Below, piece by piece: positions 17,511-26,825 of a stretch of 42,309 bases of DNA. The DNA lies in the NCBI GenBank assembly GCA_016234725.1, contig JACRAK010000008.1, forward strand, positions 1 through 42,309, given 5' to 3'. The position numbers and the translations under genes were made by a program. Every line of letters begins with the position of its first letter. Position 1 is the stretch's first letter. Source of the DNA: Candidatus Azambacteria bacterium (lineage in GTDB: Bacteria; Patescibacteriota; Minisyncoccia; GWC2-36-17; WO2-46-25). The notes below the pieces were generated by a model, which was given only the letters and a program-made list of their open reading frames with translations, was not told the DNA's origin and did no database searches.

Positions 17511-18047
17511 CTAAAATGCTTCCATCTTCTGGAACGGGAACGCGCGCACCAATACTTTGCCGACGATGAACTCGCGCTTCAGCGCGCCCCACCGCCGCGA
17601 ATCGGACGACGCATCCCTATTGTCCCCCATCACGAAATATTCGTCGCTTCCGAGTGTTGCCGTCATGTTGCCATACTCTTCTTTCACGGGCAGATATTCT
17701 TCAGAGAGCGCGAACCCCTCCGGGTTCTCCTTATTCTTCACCGTGATGCCTTTGTCATCAAGTACGAGGATCTCCCCCGGCAGACCCACGATGCGCTTGA
17801 TATAGAATTGCTTTGTGTTGTACGGATAATGGAACACGATCACATCGCCGCGCTTGGGCGAGCCGGTAAGATAGCTTATTTCATCGATGATAAGATAGTC
17901 GCCATTCTGGAACGTCGGTTCCATGGAGGCGCCCAAAACAAAGAACGGCTGAACGACGAAATACCTGATCGGGACGATGATCAGAAGCGAGACGAGCACG
18001 AGCTTGAACGTCTCAAATAAAAAAGCGCCAAGTGCCTTAAGCGTCAT
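17511..18047 (-). CDS. lepB: Signal peptidase I
   Basis: GASMEPTF (Ser), YIKRIVGLPGE (Lys), MGDNRDASSDSR. Confidence 0.96.
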   Translation of the reverse strand: MTLKALGAFLFETFKLVLVSLLIIVPIRYFVVQPFFVLGASMEPTFQNGDYLIIDEISYLTGSPKRGDVIVFHYPYNTKQFYIKRIVGLPGEILVLDDKGITVKNKENPEGFALSEEYLPVKEEYGNMTATLGSDEYFVMGDNRDASSDSRRWGALKREFIVGKVLVRAFPFQKMEAF

Positions 18048-18132
18048 AGCGCGATGATATCACAAAAAACCGCTTTATGCAACACCGTTTCGGCGTGTTT
18101 CTAACCCCATTTCTTTCTGCTATGATGAGCAT

Positions 18133-19179
18133 ATGAAAGTTATTTCTCTTATCCTTAAGCTTGCCGCGGTCGGTGCGCTTGCCGCGGCAGTATTTTTCAT
18201 ACGCCCCGCGGCGATCTCGGGCGACCGCGCGTCGTCGCACGAGCCCCCGCTATCACTTACCAAGATCGCATTCAATTTTCTTGCCGATACCGAGGCGCCG
18301 CTGAAAGGCCAGGAGCGCGACCGCATCAATGTTCTCGTGCTTGGCATGACGGGCGTTCCCCATCCTGCGCCGTTTCTTACCGACACCATTATCATCGCGA
18401 GCATAAAACCGAGCCCCGTTAGAAGCAGTATTGCTTCTAACGGGGCAAGCACGAGCAAACTCGCTCTGCTTTCCATCCCCCGTGATTTACTTGTGAAAAT
18501 CCCCGGAAGCGGCGCGCGCACAAAGATCAATGCGCTTTTTGCAATGAACGGCAAAGACCCCGCGCTGCTTGCGCAAACCATCGAAACGATCACCGGCCAG
18601 CCCATCGACTATTATCTGGTGCTTGATGTCAGCGGCACACAGCAGATCGTCGATTCTCTCGGGGGCTTGAACGTGCTCGTGCCTGATGATGTCAACGACC
18701 TTGCATTCCCCACCGATACCGGCGGCACGGAAACATTTGCCATAGAAAAGGGATGGCGCTATTTTGACGGCGCGACCGTACAGAAATATCTCCGCACGCG
18801 GCATTCGAAAGGCGGCGATTTCGCGCGCATGCGCCAACAGCAGGCGGTCATCGAAGCGCTCCGTAAAAAAGTGTTCGGACTCAACATGCTCTACGACTTC
18901 CCCACCGTGCTCTCGCTTTATCGCACGCTCACCGCGCACATCCAAACCGATATCGGCGAAAAAGAAGTAAAGCGGTTCTATGATATTGCCCAAAATATCA
19001 GCTATGATAATGTGATACATACGGTCGTCGACGGCGATCCGAAAGACGCAAGTGCACTCCTTAAGAGCAAAACAATAGAGCTTGGCGGAATGCCCGCGTT
19101 CGTGCTCGTGCCAAAGACCGGCGACTTTGATTACTACAGCATCACGGAAACCGCAACCAATATTTTTAACAAACCGTGA
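18133..19179 (+). CDS. LytR-CpsA-Psr (LCP) family protein
   Basis: LLSIPRDLLVKIPGSGARTKINALFAMNGKD... KYLRTRHSKGGDFARMRQQQAVIEAL. Confidence 0.93.
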   Translation: MKVISLILKLAAVGALAAAVFFIRPAAISGDRASSHEPPLSLTKIAFNFLADTEAPLKGQERDRINVLVLGMTGVPHPAPFLTDTIIIASIKPSPVRSSIASNGASTSKLALLSIPRDLLVKIPGSGARTKINALFAMNGKDPALLAQTIETITGQPIDYYLVLDVSGTQQIVDSLGGLNVLVPDDVNDLAFPTDTGGTETFAIEKGWRYFDGATVQKYLRTRHSKGGDFARMRQQQAVIEALRKKVFGLNMLYDFPTVLSLYRTLTAHIQTDIGEKEVKRFYDIAQNISYDNVIHTVVDGDPKDASALLKSKTIELGGMPAFVLVPKTGDFDYYSITETATNIFNKP

Positions 19180-19246
19180 GGCAAAAAACACGAAGCATTC
19201 ACATTGAGTGAAAGTTTCATGTTTCAAGTTTCATATTTCAAGTTTC

Positions 19247-19813
19247 ATGTACCTCATCATTGGACTAGGCAACCCGGGCGAAGAATACGAGAACACAAAA
19301 CATAATGCGGGAAGGATGGCGGTGGCCCAACTTGCCAAAAAACACGACCTTTTGCCGTTCACGTTCGATAAAAGATCAAACGCGCTGGTCGCTACGGGTA
19401 AAATAGAAAAAGAAAAGGTGACGCTCGCACTCCCCGAGACATTCATGAACAAATCGGGGCTTGCCGTCGCGGCGCTTGCGCGGTATTTCAAGGTAAAGCC
19501 GAAACTTATTTTCGTCGTGCATGACGACATCGACCTCACTGTGGGAAGGATGAAAATATCATTTGCCAAAAGCTCCGCGGGGCACAAAGGCGTGGAGCAT
19601 ATTATGAAGAACCTCAAGACAAACGAATTTTACCGTCTCCGCATCGGCATCGGCGGTGCGCGCAAAACAAAGCAAGCGATGGATGTCGTGCTGAAAGATT
19701 TCACGCCGAAAGAAACGCTGGAGCTGAAAAAAGTGCTCAAAAAAGCGGTGGAAGCGCTTACCTGCGCCATCACCGAAAGCCCGCAAAAAGCAATGACGCT
19801 GTATAACGCGTAA
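19247..19813 (+). CDS. pth: Peptidyl-tRNA hydrolase
   Basis: MYLIIGLGNPGEEYENTKHNAG; FVVHDDIDL; SAGHKGVEHI. Confidence 0.96.
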   Translation: MYLIIGLGNPGEEYENTKHNAGRMAVAQLAKKHDLLPFTFDKRSNALVATGKIEKEKVTLALPETFMNKSGLAVAALARYFKVKPKLIFVVHDDIDLTVGRMKISFAKSSAGHKGVEHIMKNLKTNEFYRLRIGIGGARKTKQAMDVVLKDFTPKETLELKKVLKKAVEALTCAITESPQKAMTLYNA

Positions 19814-19847
19814 AACCTGAAGCTTGAAACATGAAGCATGGAACAAA

Positions 19848-19876
19848 AAGCCCAAGGATTAAATCCTTGGGCTTTC
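19848..19876. terminator. Intrinsic terminator
   Basis: AAAGCCCAAGGATT...AAATCCTTGGGCTTTCT. Confidence 0.75.
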
Positions 19877-19896
19877 TATAACATACGATCACATGA

Positions 19897-20175
19897 CTAT
19901 CTTTTGGCTCCTACCTTCTTTTCAAGCGCTTCAACTCGCCTCTGAAGCTCCACCAATTCAAAGCGATATGCCACATTATCAAGCCGTAATTTGATCTCTT
20001 CTTGCCCTTTTTCTAAAACACCCAATCTTCGTTCTACGCCGTCAAAACGATCGTCCACGCCATCAAAGCGTTTATCCACTCCGCTAAAACGCTCATGCAC
20101 CTCCTGAAATCCTCTCTGCACCATTCCCGCTATATCATCGAGCGTTGTTCCTTTTGGTTTTTTGTTTATTGCCAT
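19897..20175 (-). CDS. Small coiled-coil protein
   Basis: Repetitive heptads ERFSGVDKRFDGVDDRFDGVERRLGVLEKG. Confidence 0.8.
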   Translation of the reverse strand: MAINKKPKGTTLDDIAGMVQRGFQEVHERFSGVDKRFDGVDDRFDGVERRLGVLEKGQEEIKLRLDNVAYRFELVELQRRVEALEKKVGAKR

Positions 20176-20259
20176 ATGATTATTTTCACGTATACCTCTC
20201 CCTCATAGTATATTCCCTCCATTGAAAAAATCAACACAACAGGAGTACCATACAAAAGC

Positions 20260-22230
20260 ATGCGCAAGCACAACAAAATACTGATTGCCGCGTTCATCCC
20301 CATCTTTGCCGAAAGGGATGTTTTGTGGTTTGAGGAGAACGACGAAAAGATACAACGGCTTATCGCTACCGACCCGTTCTGGGCGCGGCGCGCGACGATA
20401 CTGGAAAAAGGCATACGTAGAAGCATGTCGGAATTTCTGCGCACGCTTGATGATCTTGAATATGAAAAGACCCAGCGCGTCGCGGGCGAGGGAGAATTTT
20501 CCGTTATCGGCGGCGCAGTGACGGTGTTCCCGCTCAACCTCGACCGCCCTGTGCGCATTGAATTCCTCGGGAATAGTATTGAGACGATAACCCCCCTTGA
20601 AAAAATAGACGCGACCGGCGAGCGAAAGGCGCATCTGTTGAAAAAAGAAATGCTCAAGCGTGAGATCTCCCACCTCCATAATTTAAAGGAGGGAGATTAT
20701 CTCGTGCATATCGACCACGGCATCGGCATCTTTCGCGGCATTACAGAACGTGTCAGCGACAACGAAGAGAGAAAATACTATATGCTTGAGTACGCCCCTC
20801 CGCACGGGCGCCCCGAACACGACACGCTCTATGTACCCGAAGAGCAGGTAAAAAAGCTTTCCTTATATATCGGCCTCGAACAGCCGACCATCCACCGCCT
20901 TTCGGGCACCACGTGGGAACATGCGAAACGCAAGGTCACCGAAGACGCGCAAATACTCGGTAAAGAACTGCTTGAGCTGTATGCAAAGCGAACGCAGGCG
21001 ACCCGCGTGCCGTATCAAACATACGGAAGTGATCAGCGCGAATTCGACAGCGTCTTTGAACATCTCGAAACCATCGACCAGCAAAAAGCGATCGAAGAAG
21101 TGTTTGCCGATATGGAGCGCGGAGAGCCGATGGACCGCCTCATTTGCGGCGATGTGGGGTTCGGGAAAACAGAGGTTGCCTTACGCGCCGCGTTCAAAGC
21201 GGTGCATTCGGGAAAGCAGGTCGCGCTCCTGTGCCCCACGACCGTGCTTGCCGACCAGCACTTTGAAACATTTGCCAAACGGTTTGAAAAGTTCCCTATT
21301 ACCATCGCGATGCTCTCGCGATTTGAAAGTAAAAGCGCCCAGCGCGAAACGCTCGCGAAACTCGCACAAGGCACGGTCGATATCGTCATCGGCACGCATC
21401 GCGTTCTTTCACCCGATGTACAATTTAAAAACATCGGGCTTGTCATCATTGATGAAGAACAGCGTTTCGGCGTGCGCCAAAAAGAAACGTTCAAGAAGCT
21501 GCGCGAAAGCATCGATGTGTTGAGCTTGTCCGCAACCCCTATTCCGCGCACGCTCTACCTCGCGCTTTCGGGCCTGCGCGGCATCAGCGTTATCAACACT
21601 CCCCCGCCCGCGCGCCAGCCAATAGAAACATTCGTATTACCCTACGACAAAGCGATGGTAAAAAAAGCCATTGATGAAGAACTCGCGCGCAAAGGACAGG
21701 TCTATTTTTTGCACAACAGAATAGAAACGCTTGAAGCAGTGAAGCGCTCGCTTGAAGAGCTGGTGCCGGGCGCGCGCTACGGCATCGTGCACGGAAGGAC
21801 CGGCGAGCTCGCCCTGCGTAAAGCGATGCATGATTTTAAAGACGGAAAATTTGATGTGCTGGTCGCCACCACTATCATTGAGAACGGGCTTGATCTGAAA
21901 AACGCGAACACGCTTATCGTGGAAGACGCGGGACGACTCGGCCTTTCGCAGGCATATCAAATACGCGGGCGTATCGGCAGGTCAGACAAAAAAGCGTATG
22001 CGTATTTCTTTTATTCCGCGCAGAAACTCGGCGAAACCGCGCGTAAGCGACTTGAAGTGCTTGAAGAAGCGCGCGAGCTCGGCTCGGGCTATTTCATCGC
22101 CCAGCGCGATCTTGAGATACGCGGCGCGGGCAACATTCTCGGTAAAAAACAATCGGGCGCCGTGAACACCGTCGGTCTTAATCTCTATTGCCACATTCTG
22201 AATGAAGCGATCGAGCAGCTGCAAGATTAA
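20260..22230 (+). CDS. mfd: Short Mfd-like transcription-repair coupling helicase
   Basis: CarD/RID-like DYLVHIDHGIGIFRG; RICGDVGFGKTEVALRAAF; DEEQRFGVRQKE; DLEIRGAGNILGKKQSG; only 656 aa. Confidence 0.9.
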   Translation: MRKHNKILIAAFIPIFAERDVLWFEENDEKIQRLIATDPFWARRATILEKGIRRSMSEFLRTLDDLEYEKTQRVAGEGEFSVIGGAVTVFPLNLDRPVRIEFLGNSIETITPLEKIDATGERKAHLLKKEMLKREISHLHNLKEGDYLVHIDHGIGIFRGITERVSDNEERKYYMLEYAPPHGRPEHDTLYVPEEQVKKLSLYIGLEQPTIHRLSGTTWEHAKRKVTEDAQILGKELLELYAKRTQATRVPYQTYGSDQREFDSVFEHLETIDQQKAIEEVFADMERGEPMDRLICGDVGFGKTEVALRAAFKAVHSGKQVALLCPTTVLADQHFETFAKRFEKFPITIAMLSRFESKSAQRETLAKLAQGTVDIVIGTHRVLSPDVQFKNIGLVIIDEEQRFGVRQKETFKKLRESIDVLSLSATPIPRTLYLALSGLRGISVINTPPPARQPIETFVLPYDKAMVKKAIDEELARKGQVYFLHNRIETLEAVKRSLEELVPGARYGIVHGRTGELALRKAMHDFKDGKFDVLVATTIIENGLDLKNANTLIVEDAGRLGLSQAYQIRGRIGRSDKKAYAYFFYSAQKLGETARKRLEVLEEARELGSGYFIAQRDLEIRGAGNILGKKQSGAVNTVGLNLYCHILNEAIEQLQD

Positions 22231-22382
22231 TAATATCTTTGAATTCGCGGATAACAAATTAAATAAAATACTGGGAGAAAATAATAGAGAATAGCGCTCA
22301 CTTAACACGCAATATCAGTAAATACCAAGAAAATTTTTATCTATTTCTTTTCTTTAATTATCTTTTTAAAATTACAATAAAA

Positions 22383-22414
22383 AAGACGTTAGTGCAATCT
22401 GCACTAACGTCTTG
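22383..22414 (-). terminator. Intrinsic terminator for the minus-strand small gene
   Basis: AAGACGTTAGTGCA-GAT-TGCACTAACGTCTT followed by TTTT on the minus strand. Confidence 0.8.
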
Positions 22415-22422
22415 ATACAGCG

Positions 22423-22623
22423 TTACTTCGTAGGGGAATAAACCCTCCTCCATTCGTTTTCCCCGTCAACCATCTTATCATCAACCTCCTTAATGTCCCA
22501 TGGAACACCAAACCATGCCAGATATAGCTTGCTATCTTTTTCATAGATAAGGCAAGCCGCCAAACCGAACCCTTTTCCAAACGATACTTCCCATACCTCT
22601 CCTGGTTTAGGTGTTTTTGCCAC
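22423..22623 (-). CDS. Hypothetical small protein (66 aa)
   Basis: SD aaaggaggtg upstream and terminator downstream. Confidence 0.75.
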   Translation of the reverse strand: MAKTPKPGEVWEVSFGKGFGLAACLIYEKDSKLYLAWFGVPWDIKEVDDKMVDGENEWRRVYSPTK

Positions 22624-22842
22624 AATATCACCTCCTTTAAAAGAGCTTTTTAAATAAGAAAATAATCTTCAAATCCACCCCTATCTCATTTTTAATGTAC
22701 TAAATATCTATGATCGTATATAAATGTTACTTGAGTTTATACCTTTTAACATAAAAATCAAGGGGTAACTTTGGGTATCGCGAAAATGTTAGGTGGTGCT
22801 GTTACGCGAATCATTTGCGAATAAAACACATAATATTGTATT

Positions 22843-23088
22843 TTATCCGAACTTTGCATATGTATTATCATTGCGCCGTTCGATAGCGAGGATCGATATA
22901 GCGCCGTTATTATCCCGATAAATGATCCGTATACTCCCCTTGCGGATACGAAAGATGTCTTTTCTTGCCTTGAGCTTTTTCACTTCAACGCCTCGCACAT
23001 CTTTCCGCAAAATCTTTTCCAATATCTCCTTCACCCATACTCTCTCTTTCGCGGAAAGTTTTGCAAGTTCCTTTTCAATCTTATCCAT
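22843..23088 (-). CDS. RelE/ParE-family toxin-like protein
   Basis: KLKARKDIFRIRKGSIRIIYRDNNGAISILAIERRNDNTY. Confidence 0.85.
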   Translation of the reverse strand: MDKIEKELAKLSAKERVWVKEILEKILRKDVRGVEVKKLKARKDIFRIRKGSIRIIYRDNNGAISILAIERRNDNTYAKFG

Positions 23089-23090
23089 GA

Positions 23091-23312
23091 TTACAGGCGT
23101 GATAAGAGATCATTAATAGCAACGCCGCCTTTTTTGATACGGGTAAAATCGATCACCGACTCCCACTGCCCATTATCCTCTTCCGGTGAAGATATCTTAA
23201 ATACGGGCTGAGACCGGCGCACCACAACAAAGGACCTCCCTTTGCGTACTTGGGAAATATATTCCTCGATATTTTCCCGCAATTCCTTGAGCCCCACGAT
23301 AGATGTTTTCAT
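23091..23312 (-). CDS. Phd/YefM-like antitoxin
   Basis: VGLKELRENIEEYISQVRKGRSFVVVRRSQPVFKI; immediately upstream of the toxin. Confidence 0.85.
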   Translation of the reverse strand: MKTSIVGLKELRENIEEYISQVRKGRSFVVVRRSQPVFKISSPEEDNGQWESVIDFTRIKKGGVAINDLLSRL

Positions 23313-23317
23313 ATATA

Positions 23318-23339
23318 AAGGTTATCTTAAGATAACCTT
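23318..23339. promoter_or_regulatory. 22-bp perfect palindrome, probable TA autoregulatory operator
   Basis: AAGGTTATCTTAAGATAACCTT, 6 nt upstream of antitoxin ATG. Confidence 0.8.
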
Positions 23340-23368
23340 GTAGTCAATGCCCGCCTGTAAATGAATTT

Positions 23369-23562
23369 CCCGCCACCTCTCGCAATTCTTTCTTGATTCT
23401 TAACGGAAGTGCAGCCTTTCATTAATTATATAGATAGATGGGCGTGAACGGATGTTCCCGTTTTGTCTGATTCCGACGATAGTCGGAAAAAGCTACAAAA
23501 CGCAATCCCGTCTTCCTTATATAAGAAATGACGGGAAAGAAAGAATTGCGAGAGGTGACGGG
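23369..23562. repeat. Palindromic intergenic element, family P, copy C (inverted orientation, extra hairpins)
   Basis: Arms CCCGCCACCTCTCGC/GCGAGAGGTGACGGG; contains cttaacggaagtgcagcctttcatt, reverse complement of the family core, plus nested CCGAC-GATA-GTCGG and CCCGTC/GACGGG hairpins. Confidence 0.85.
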
Positions 23563-23616
23563 TGATCTTATGATGCATAATTTGTACACTCAATGCATGT
23601 TTGCTACTATTATATA

Positions 23617-24480
23617 ATGGACATCACAGAGATTTCTATTGCAAGCGCGAAATATCCAGAAGGCCTGCGGCATATCGCGGTGCCTCCGGAGAAGTTATAC
23701 ATTCGGGGGGAACTGCGCGAAAGCGATGCGAACGCGGTCGCCATCGTCGGCTCGCGCAGGTGCACGCACTACGGCAAACAGGTCTCCTACGATCTTGCCA
23801 ACGCACTCGCTCGCCGCGGCATCACCGTAGTGTCGGGTATGGCGCTTGGCATCGACGCGGAAGCGCACAAAGGAGCGCTCGATGCGGGCGGCAGAACCAT
23901 CGCGGTACTTGGCACGGGGGTTGACGACGCTTCGATATACCCGCATACTCACAAACCATTGGCGGAACGGATCGTACAGGCGGGCGCGATGCTCTCGGAA
24001 TTCGAGCCGGGCACGCCCGCCTATCCGGGCAATTTCCCCCAACGCAACCGCATCATTTCAGGGCTTTCCTATGGTACGGTGATCGTGGAGGCGGATGAGA
24101 AAAGCGGGTCGCTTATCACCGCACGCTTCGCGCTGGAACAAGGCAAAGAGGTGTTTGCGGTGCCGGGACAGATCTACTCGCGCACGACGCGCGGCGTGCA
24201 CCGCCTTATTCAGGAAGGCGCGAAGCTCATCACCTCAATCGAGGACATTCTTGAGGAGCTGCCACAACTTGCGGCATCCGCGGTTACACAGCAAGATACG
24301 ACGCTCACCGAGGACGAACTGCGCATCATTGAGCTTATCGCGCGCGAGCCCGCACACGTCGATCAGCTCATCGAACAACTCGCGCTCCCCTCGCACACAA
24401 CCATCGGCATGCTTGCCATGCTCGAATTAAAAGATAAAATACAGCTTATCGGAAACAACACGTATGCCATCAAAGAGTAA
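23617..24480 (+). CDS. dprA: DNA processing protein DprA
   Basis: VGSRRCTHYGKQVSYDLANALARRGITVVSGMALGIDAEAHKGAL. Confidence 0.95.
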   Translation: MDITEISIASAKYPEGLRHIAVPPEKLYIRGELRESDANAVAIVGSRRCTHYGKQVSYDLANALARRGITVVSGMALGIDAEAHKGALDAGGRTIAVLGTGVDDASIYPHTHKPLAERIVQAGAMLSEFEPGTPAYPGNFPQRNRIISGLSYGTVIVEADEKSGSLITARFALEQGKEVFAVPGQIYSRTTRGVHRLIQEGAKLITSIEDILEELPQLAASAVTQQDTTLTEDELRIIELIAREPAHVDQLIEQLALPSHTTIGMLAMLELKDKIQLIGNNTYAIKE

Positions 24481-26653
24481 AAATAAAAAAGACATCAAGC
24501 TCGTCATTGTCGAGTCGCCGACCAAAGCGAAGACAATAACGAAATTCTTGGACAGCACGTACTTCGTGACGTCTTCGTTCGGCCATATCCGCGACCTGCC
24601 GAAATCAAAGATCGGCGTGGATGTCGAACACGACTTCGAGCCGCATTACATCATCCCGCGCCTCGCCAAGCCGCGCGTCAAAGCGCTGAAAGAGCAGGCA
24701 AAGAAAGCGTCAGAGATCATCCTCGCGACTGACGAGGACCGCGAAGGCGAAGCGATCGCGTGGCACATCGCCCAGATCCTGGATCCCGAAGCTCAAACCG
24801 TGAAACTGAAAGCGCGCACCGTGAAACCTAAAACGCAAGTTCCAGGGTTCAAGATTCAAGATTCAGGGGCGCCGATTCAAGATGCGGGATTAAAGATCCC
24901 TGTTTCAAATATGAAGCGCATCACCTTTCATGAGATCACCAAGCCCGCGATCGAAGAAGCGCTCACGCGGCCGCGCGTGCTTGATATGAACCTCGTGAAC
25001 GCACAGCAAGCGCGGCGCGTCCTCGACCGGTTGGTGGGCTACGAACTCTCTCCGTTCTTATGGAAAAAACTCGTGCGCGGCCTTTCTGCCGGTAGAGTGC
25101 AATCGGCGGCGCTCCGTATCATCGTAGAACGCGAAGAAGAAATTAAAAAGTTCATCCCGCAACCATACTGGACGGTCGAAGCGCAGCTAAAAACAAAAGC
25201 GAAGCAGGAAGAATTCCCCGCATCCCTTATTTCCATCGACGGAAAAAAGATGGAAAAATTCGATATCAAGAACGCCGATGAAGCGGACGCGCTGGTGCGC
25301 GCGCTAAAAGACGCCGCATGGCACGTTTCCCATATCACAAAAAAAGAATTCAAAAAAACGCCTCCTCCTCCATTCACGACGAGCACCCTCCAGCAGGAAG
25401 CGGGGAAAAAGATACGCTTCTCCGCGAAGCAAACCATGATGGCGGCACAACAGCTCTATGAAGGCGTGGAGCTGCCCAGTGAAGGGAGCGTCGGCCTTAT
25501 CACCTATATGCGCACCGATTCGGTGCATTGTTCCGAAAACGCGATCACGGAAGCAAGAAACGTTATCACGCAGACATTTGGCAAGAATTTTGCGCTTGCG
25601 GAGGCACGAAAATTCAAAACGAGATCGAAAGGCGCGCAGGAAGCGCACGAAGCGATACGCCCGACCGACCCGAAACGCCACCCCGACAGCATGAAGGACC
25701 AGCTTTCCGCAATGCAGTGGAAACTCTACAATCTCATCTGGCGGCGATTTATCGCCTCGCAAATGGAACAGGCGGTCTTTGACACCACCGCTATCGACAT
25801 CGCGGCAACGGAAACCGCAAACAAAAAAACATATGTGTTCCGCGCGAACGGCGTCACCAAAAAATTCGCCGGTTTTCTTGAGGCGTATCCGATGAAATTC
25901 GAAGACACCATCCTCCCCGATATGGCGGAGCGCGACGCGCTTGATGCAGCCGCGGTCCATGCGGAAGCGCATGCCACCCAGCCGCCGCCGCGGTATTCGG
26001 AAGCATCGCTCGTGAAAGCGCTTGAAGAGCACGGCATCGGCAGGCCGTCGACCTATGCTCCCACTATCAGCACCATCCAGGCGCGCGGCTATGTCGAAAA
26101 GAACAAAGACCGCCGCCTCGCCCCGACAGAAATGGGGGTGAAGGTGAATGCCATGCTCGTGGAGCATTTCCCGCAGATCGTGGATATCGCGTTCACCGCG
26201 AAGATGGAAGAAGACCTCGACAGCGTTGCGGAAGGGAAAGCGGTATGGCAAAAAACGATCAGGGAATTTTACGAGCCGTTCCATAAGAACCTCGAGCTCA
26301 AATATGAGGAAGTGAAAAAAGAAGTGACGGACGAAAAAACGGACGAGGTGTGCGAAAAATGCGGCAGCCCGATGATCATAAAAATGGGACGGTTCGGCAA
26401 ATTCCTCGCATGCTCTAAATTCCCCGAATGCAAGAACACCAAAACGATCAAAAAGACGATCGGCATGCGCTGTCCGCTCTGCAACGAAGGGGATGTCGTT
26501 GAAAAAAGAACAAAGAAAAAAAGGACGTTCTGGGGGTGCTCGCGTTACCCCGCCTGCACATACGCCTCATGGGAAAACCCGCTTAACAAGAAAAAAGAAG
26601 AGCCCGCGCCCGCAGAACCCGAGGAAGAGGAGTCCTCCGCGACCGAAGAATAG
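24464..26653 (+). CDS. topA: DNA topoisomerase I
   Basis: LVIVESPTKAKTI, EGEAIAWHIAQ, LITYMRTDS, C-terminal Cys4 zinc motifs. Confidence 0.97.
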   Translation: MPSKSKNKKDIKLVIVESPTKAKTITKFLDSTYFVTSSFGHIRDLPKSKIGVDVEHDFEPHYIIPRLAKPRVKALKEQAKKASEIILATDEDREGEAIAWHIAQILDPEAQTVKLKARTVKPKTQVPGFKIQDSGAPIQDAGLKIPVSNMKRITFHEITKPAIEEALTRPRVLDMNLVNAQQARRVLDRLVGYELSPFLWKKLVRGLSAGRVQSAALRIIVEREEEIKKFIPQPYWTVEAQLKTKAKQEEFPASLISIDGKKMEKFDIKNADEADALVRALKDAAWHVSHITKKEFKKTPPPPFTTSTLQQEAGKKIRFSAKQTMMAAQQLYEGVELPSEGSVGLITYMRTDSVHCSENAITEARNVITQTFGKNFALAEARKFKTRSKGAQEAHEAIRPTDPKRHPDSMKDQLSAMQWKLYNLIWRRFIASQMEQAVFDTTAIDIAATETANKKTYVFRANGVTKKFAGFLEAYPMKFEDTILPDMAERDALDAAAVHAEAHATQPPPRYSEASLVKALEEHGIGRPSTYAPTISTIQARGYVEKNKDRRLAPTEMGVKVNAMLVEHFPQIVDIAFTAKMEEDLDSVAEGKAVWQKTIREFYEPFHKNLELKYEEVKKEVTDEKTDEVCEKCGSPMIIKMGRFGKFLACSKFPECKNTKTIKKTIGMRCPLCNEGDVVEKRTKKKRTFWGCSRYPACTYASWENPLNKKKEEPAPAEPEEEESSATEE

Positions 26654-26669
26654 ATCTACCGCTTACCAT

Positions 26670-26779
26670 CAGCTATTACCGTGAATTCTTTCTTTAATCC
26701 ACTCGCGCCCTTTTATAAGAATACTAATGAAGGGCTGCGCTTCCGTTAAGATAAAAGAAAGAATTCACGGTAATAGCTG
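26670..26779. repeat. Palindromic intergenic element, family P, copy B
   Basis: Arms CAGCTATTACCGTG/CACGGTAATAGCTG; core GAATTCTTTCTTTAATCCACTCGCGCCC...AATGAAGGGCTGCGCTTCCGTTAAGATAAAAGAAAGAATTC. Confidence 0.9.
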
Positions 26780-26825
26780 AAAGCGAGGTCTGTGTATAAA
26801 AATTTGTTTCGTAATTCGAGGGTAT

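Noticed and set aside
18487-19227. 246-aa antisense ORF over the LCP gene
   Set aside because: Shadow of a conserved coding gene.
25304-26284. 326-aa antisense ORF inside topA
   Set aside because: Opposite strand of a clearly conserved topA; composition (Arg/His/Phe-rich) is a shadow-ORF signature.
5483-26779. Family P elements as CRISPR repeats
   Set aside because: Three widely separated single copies with no spacer array or cas genes.
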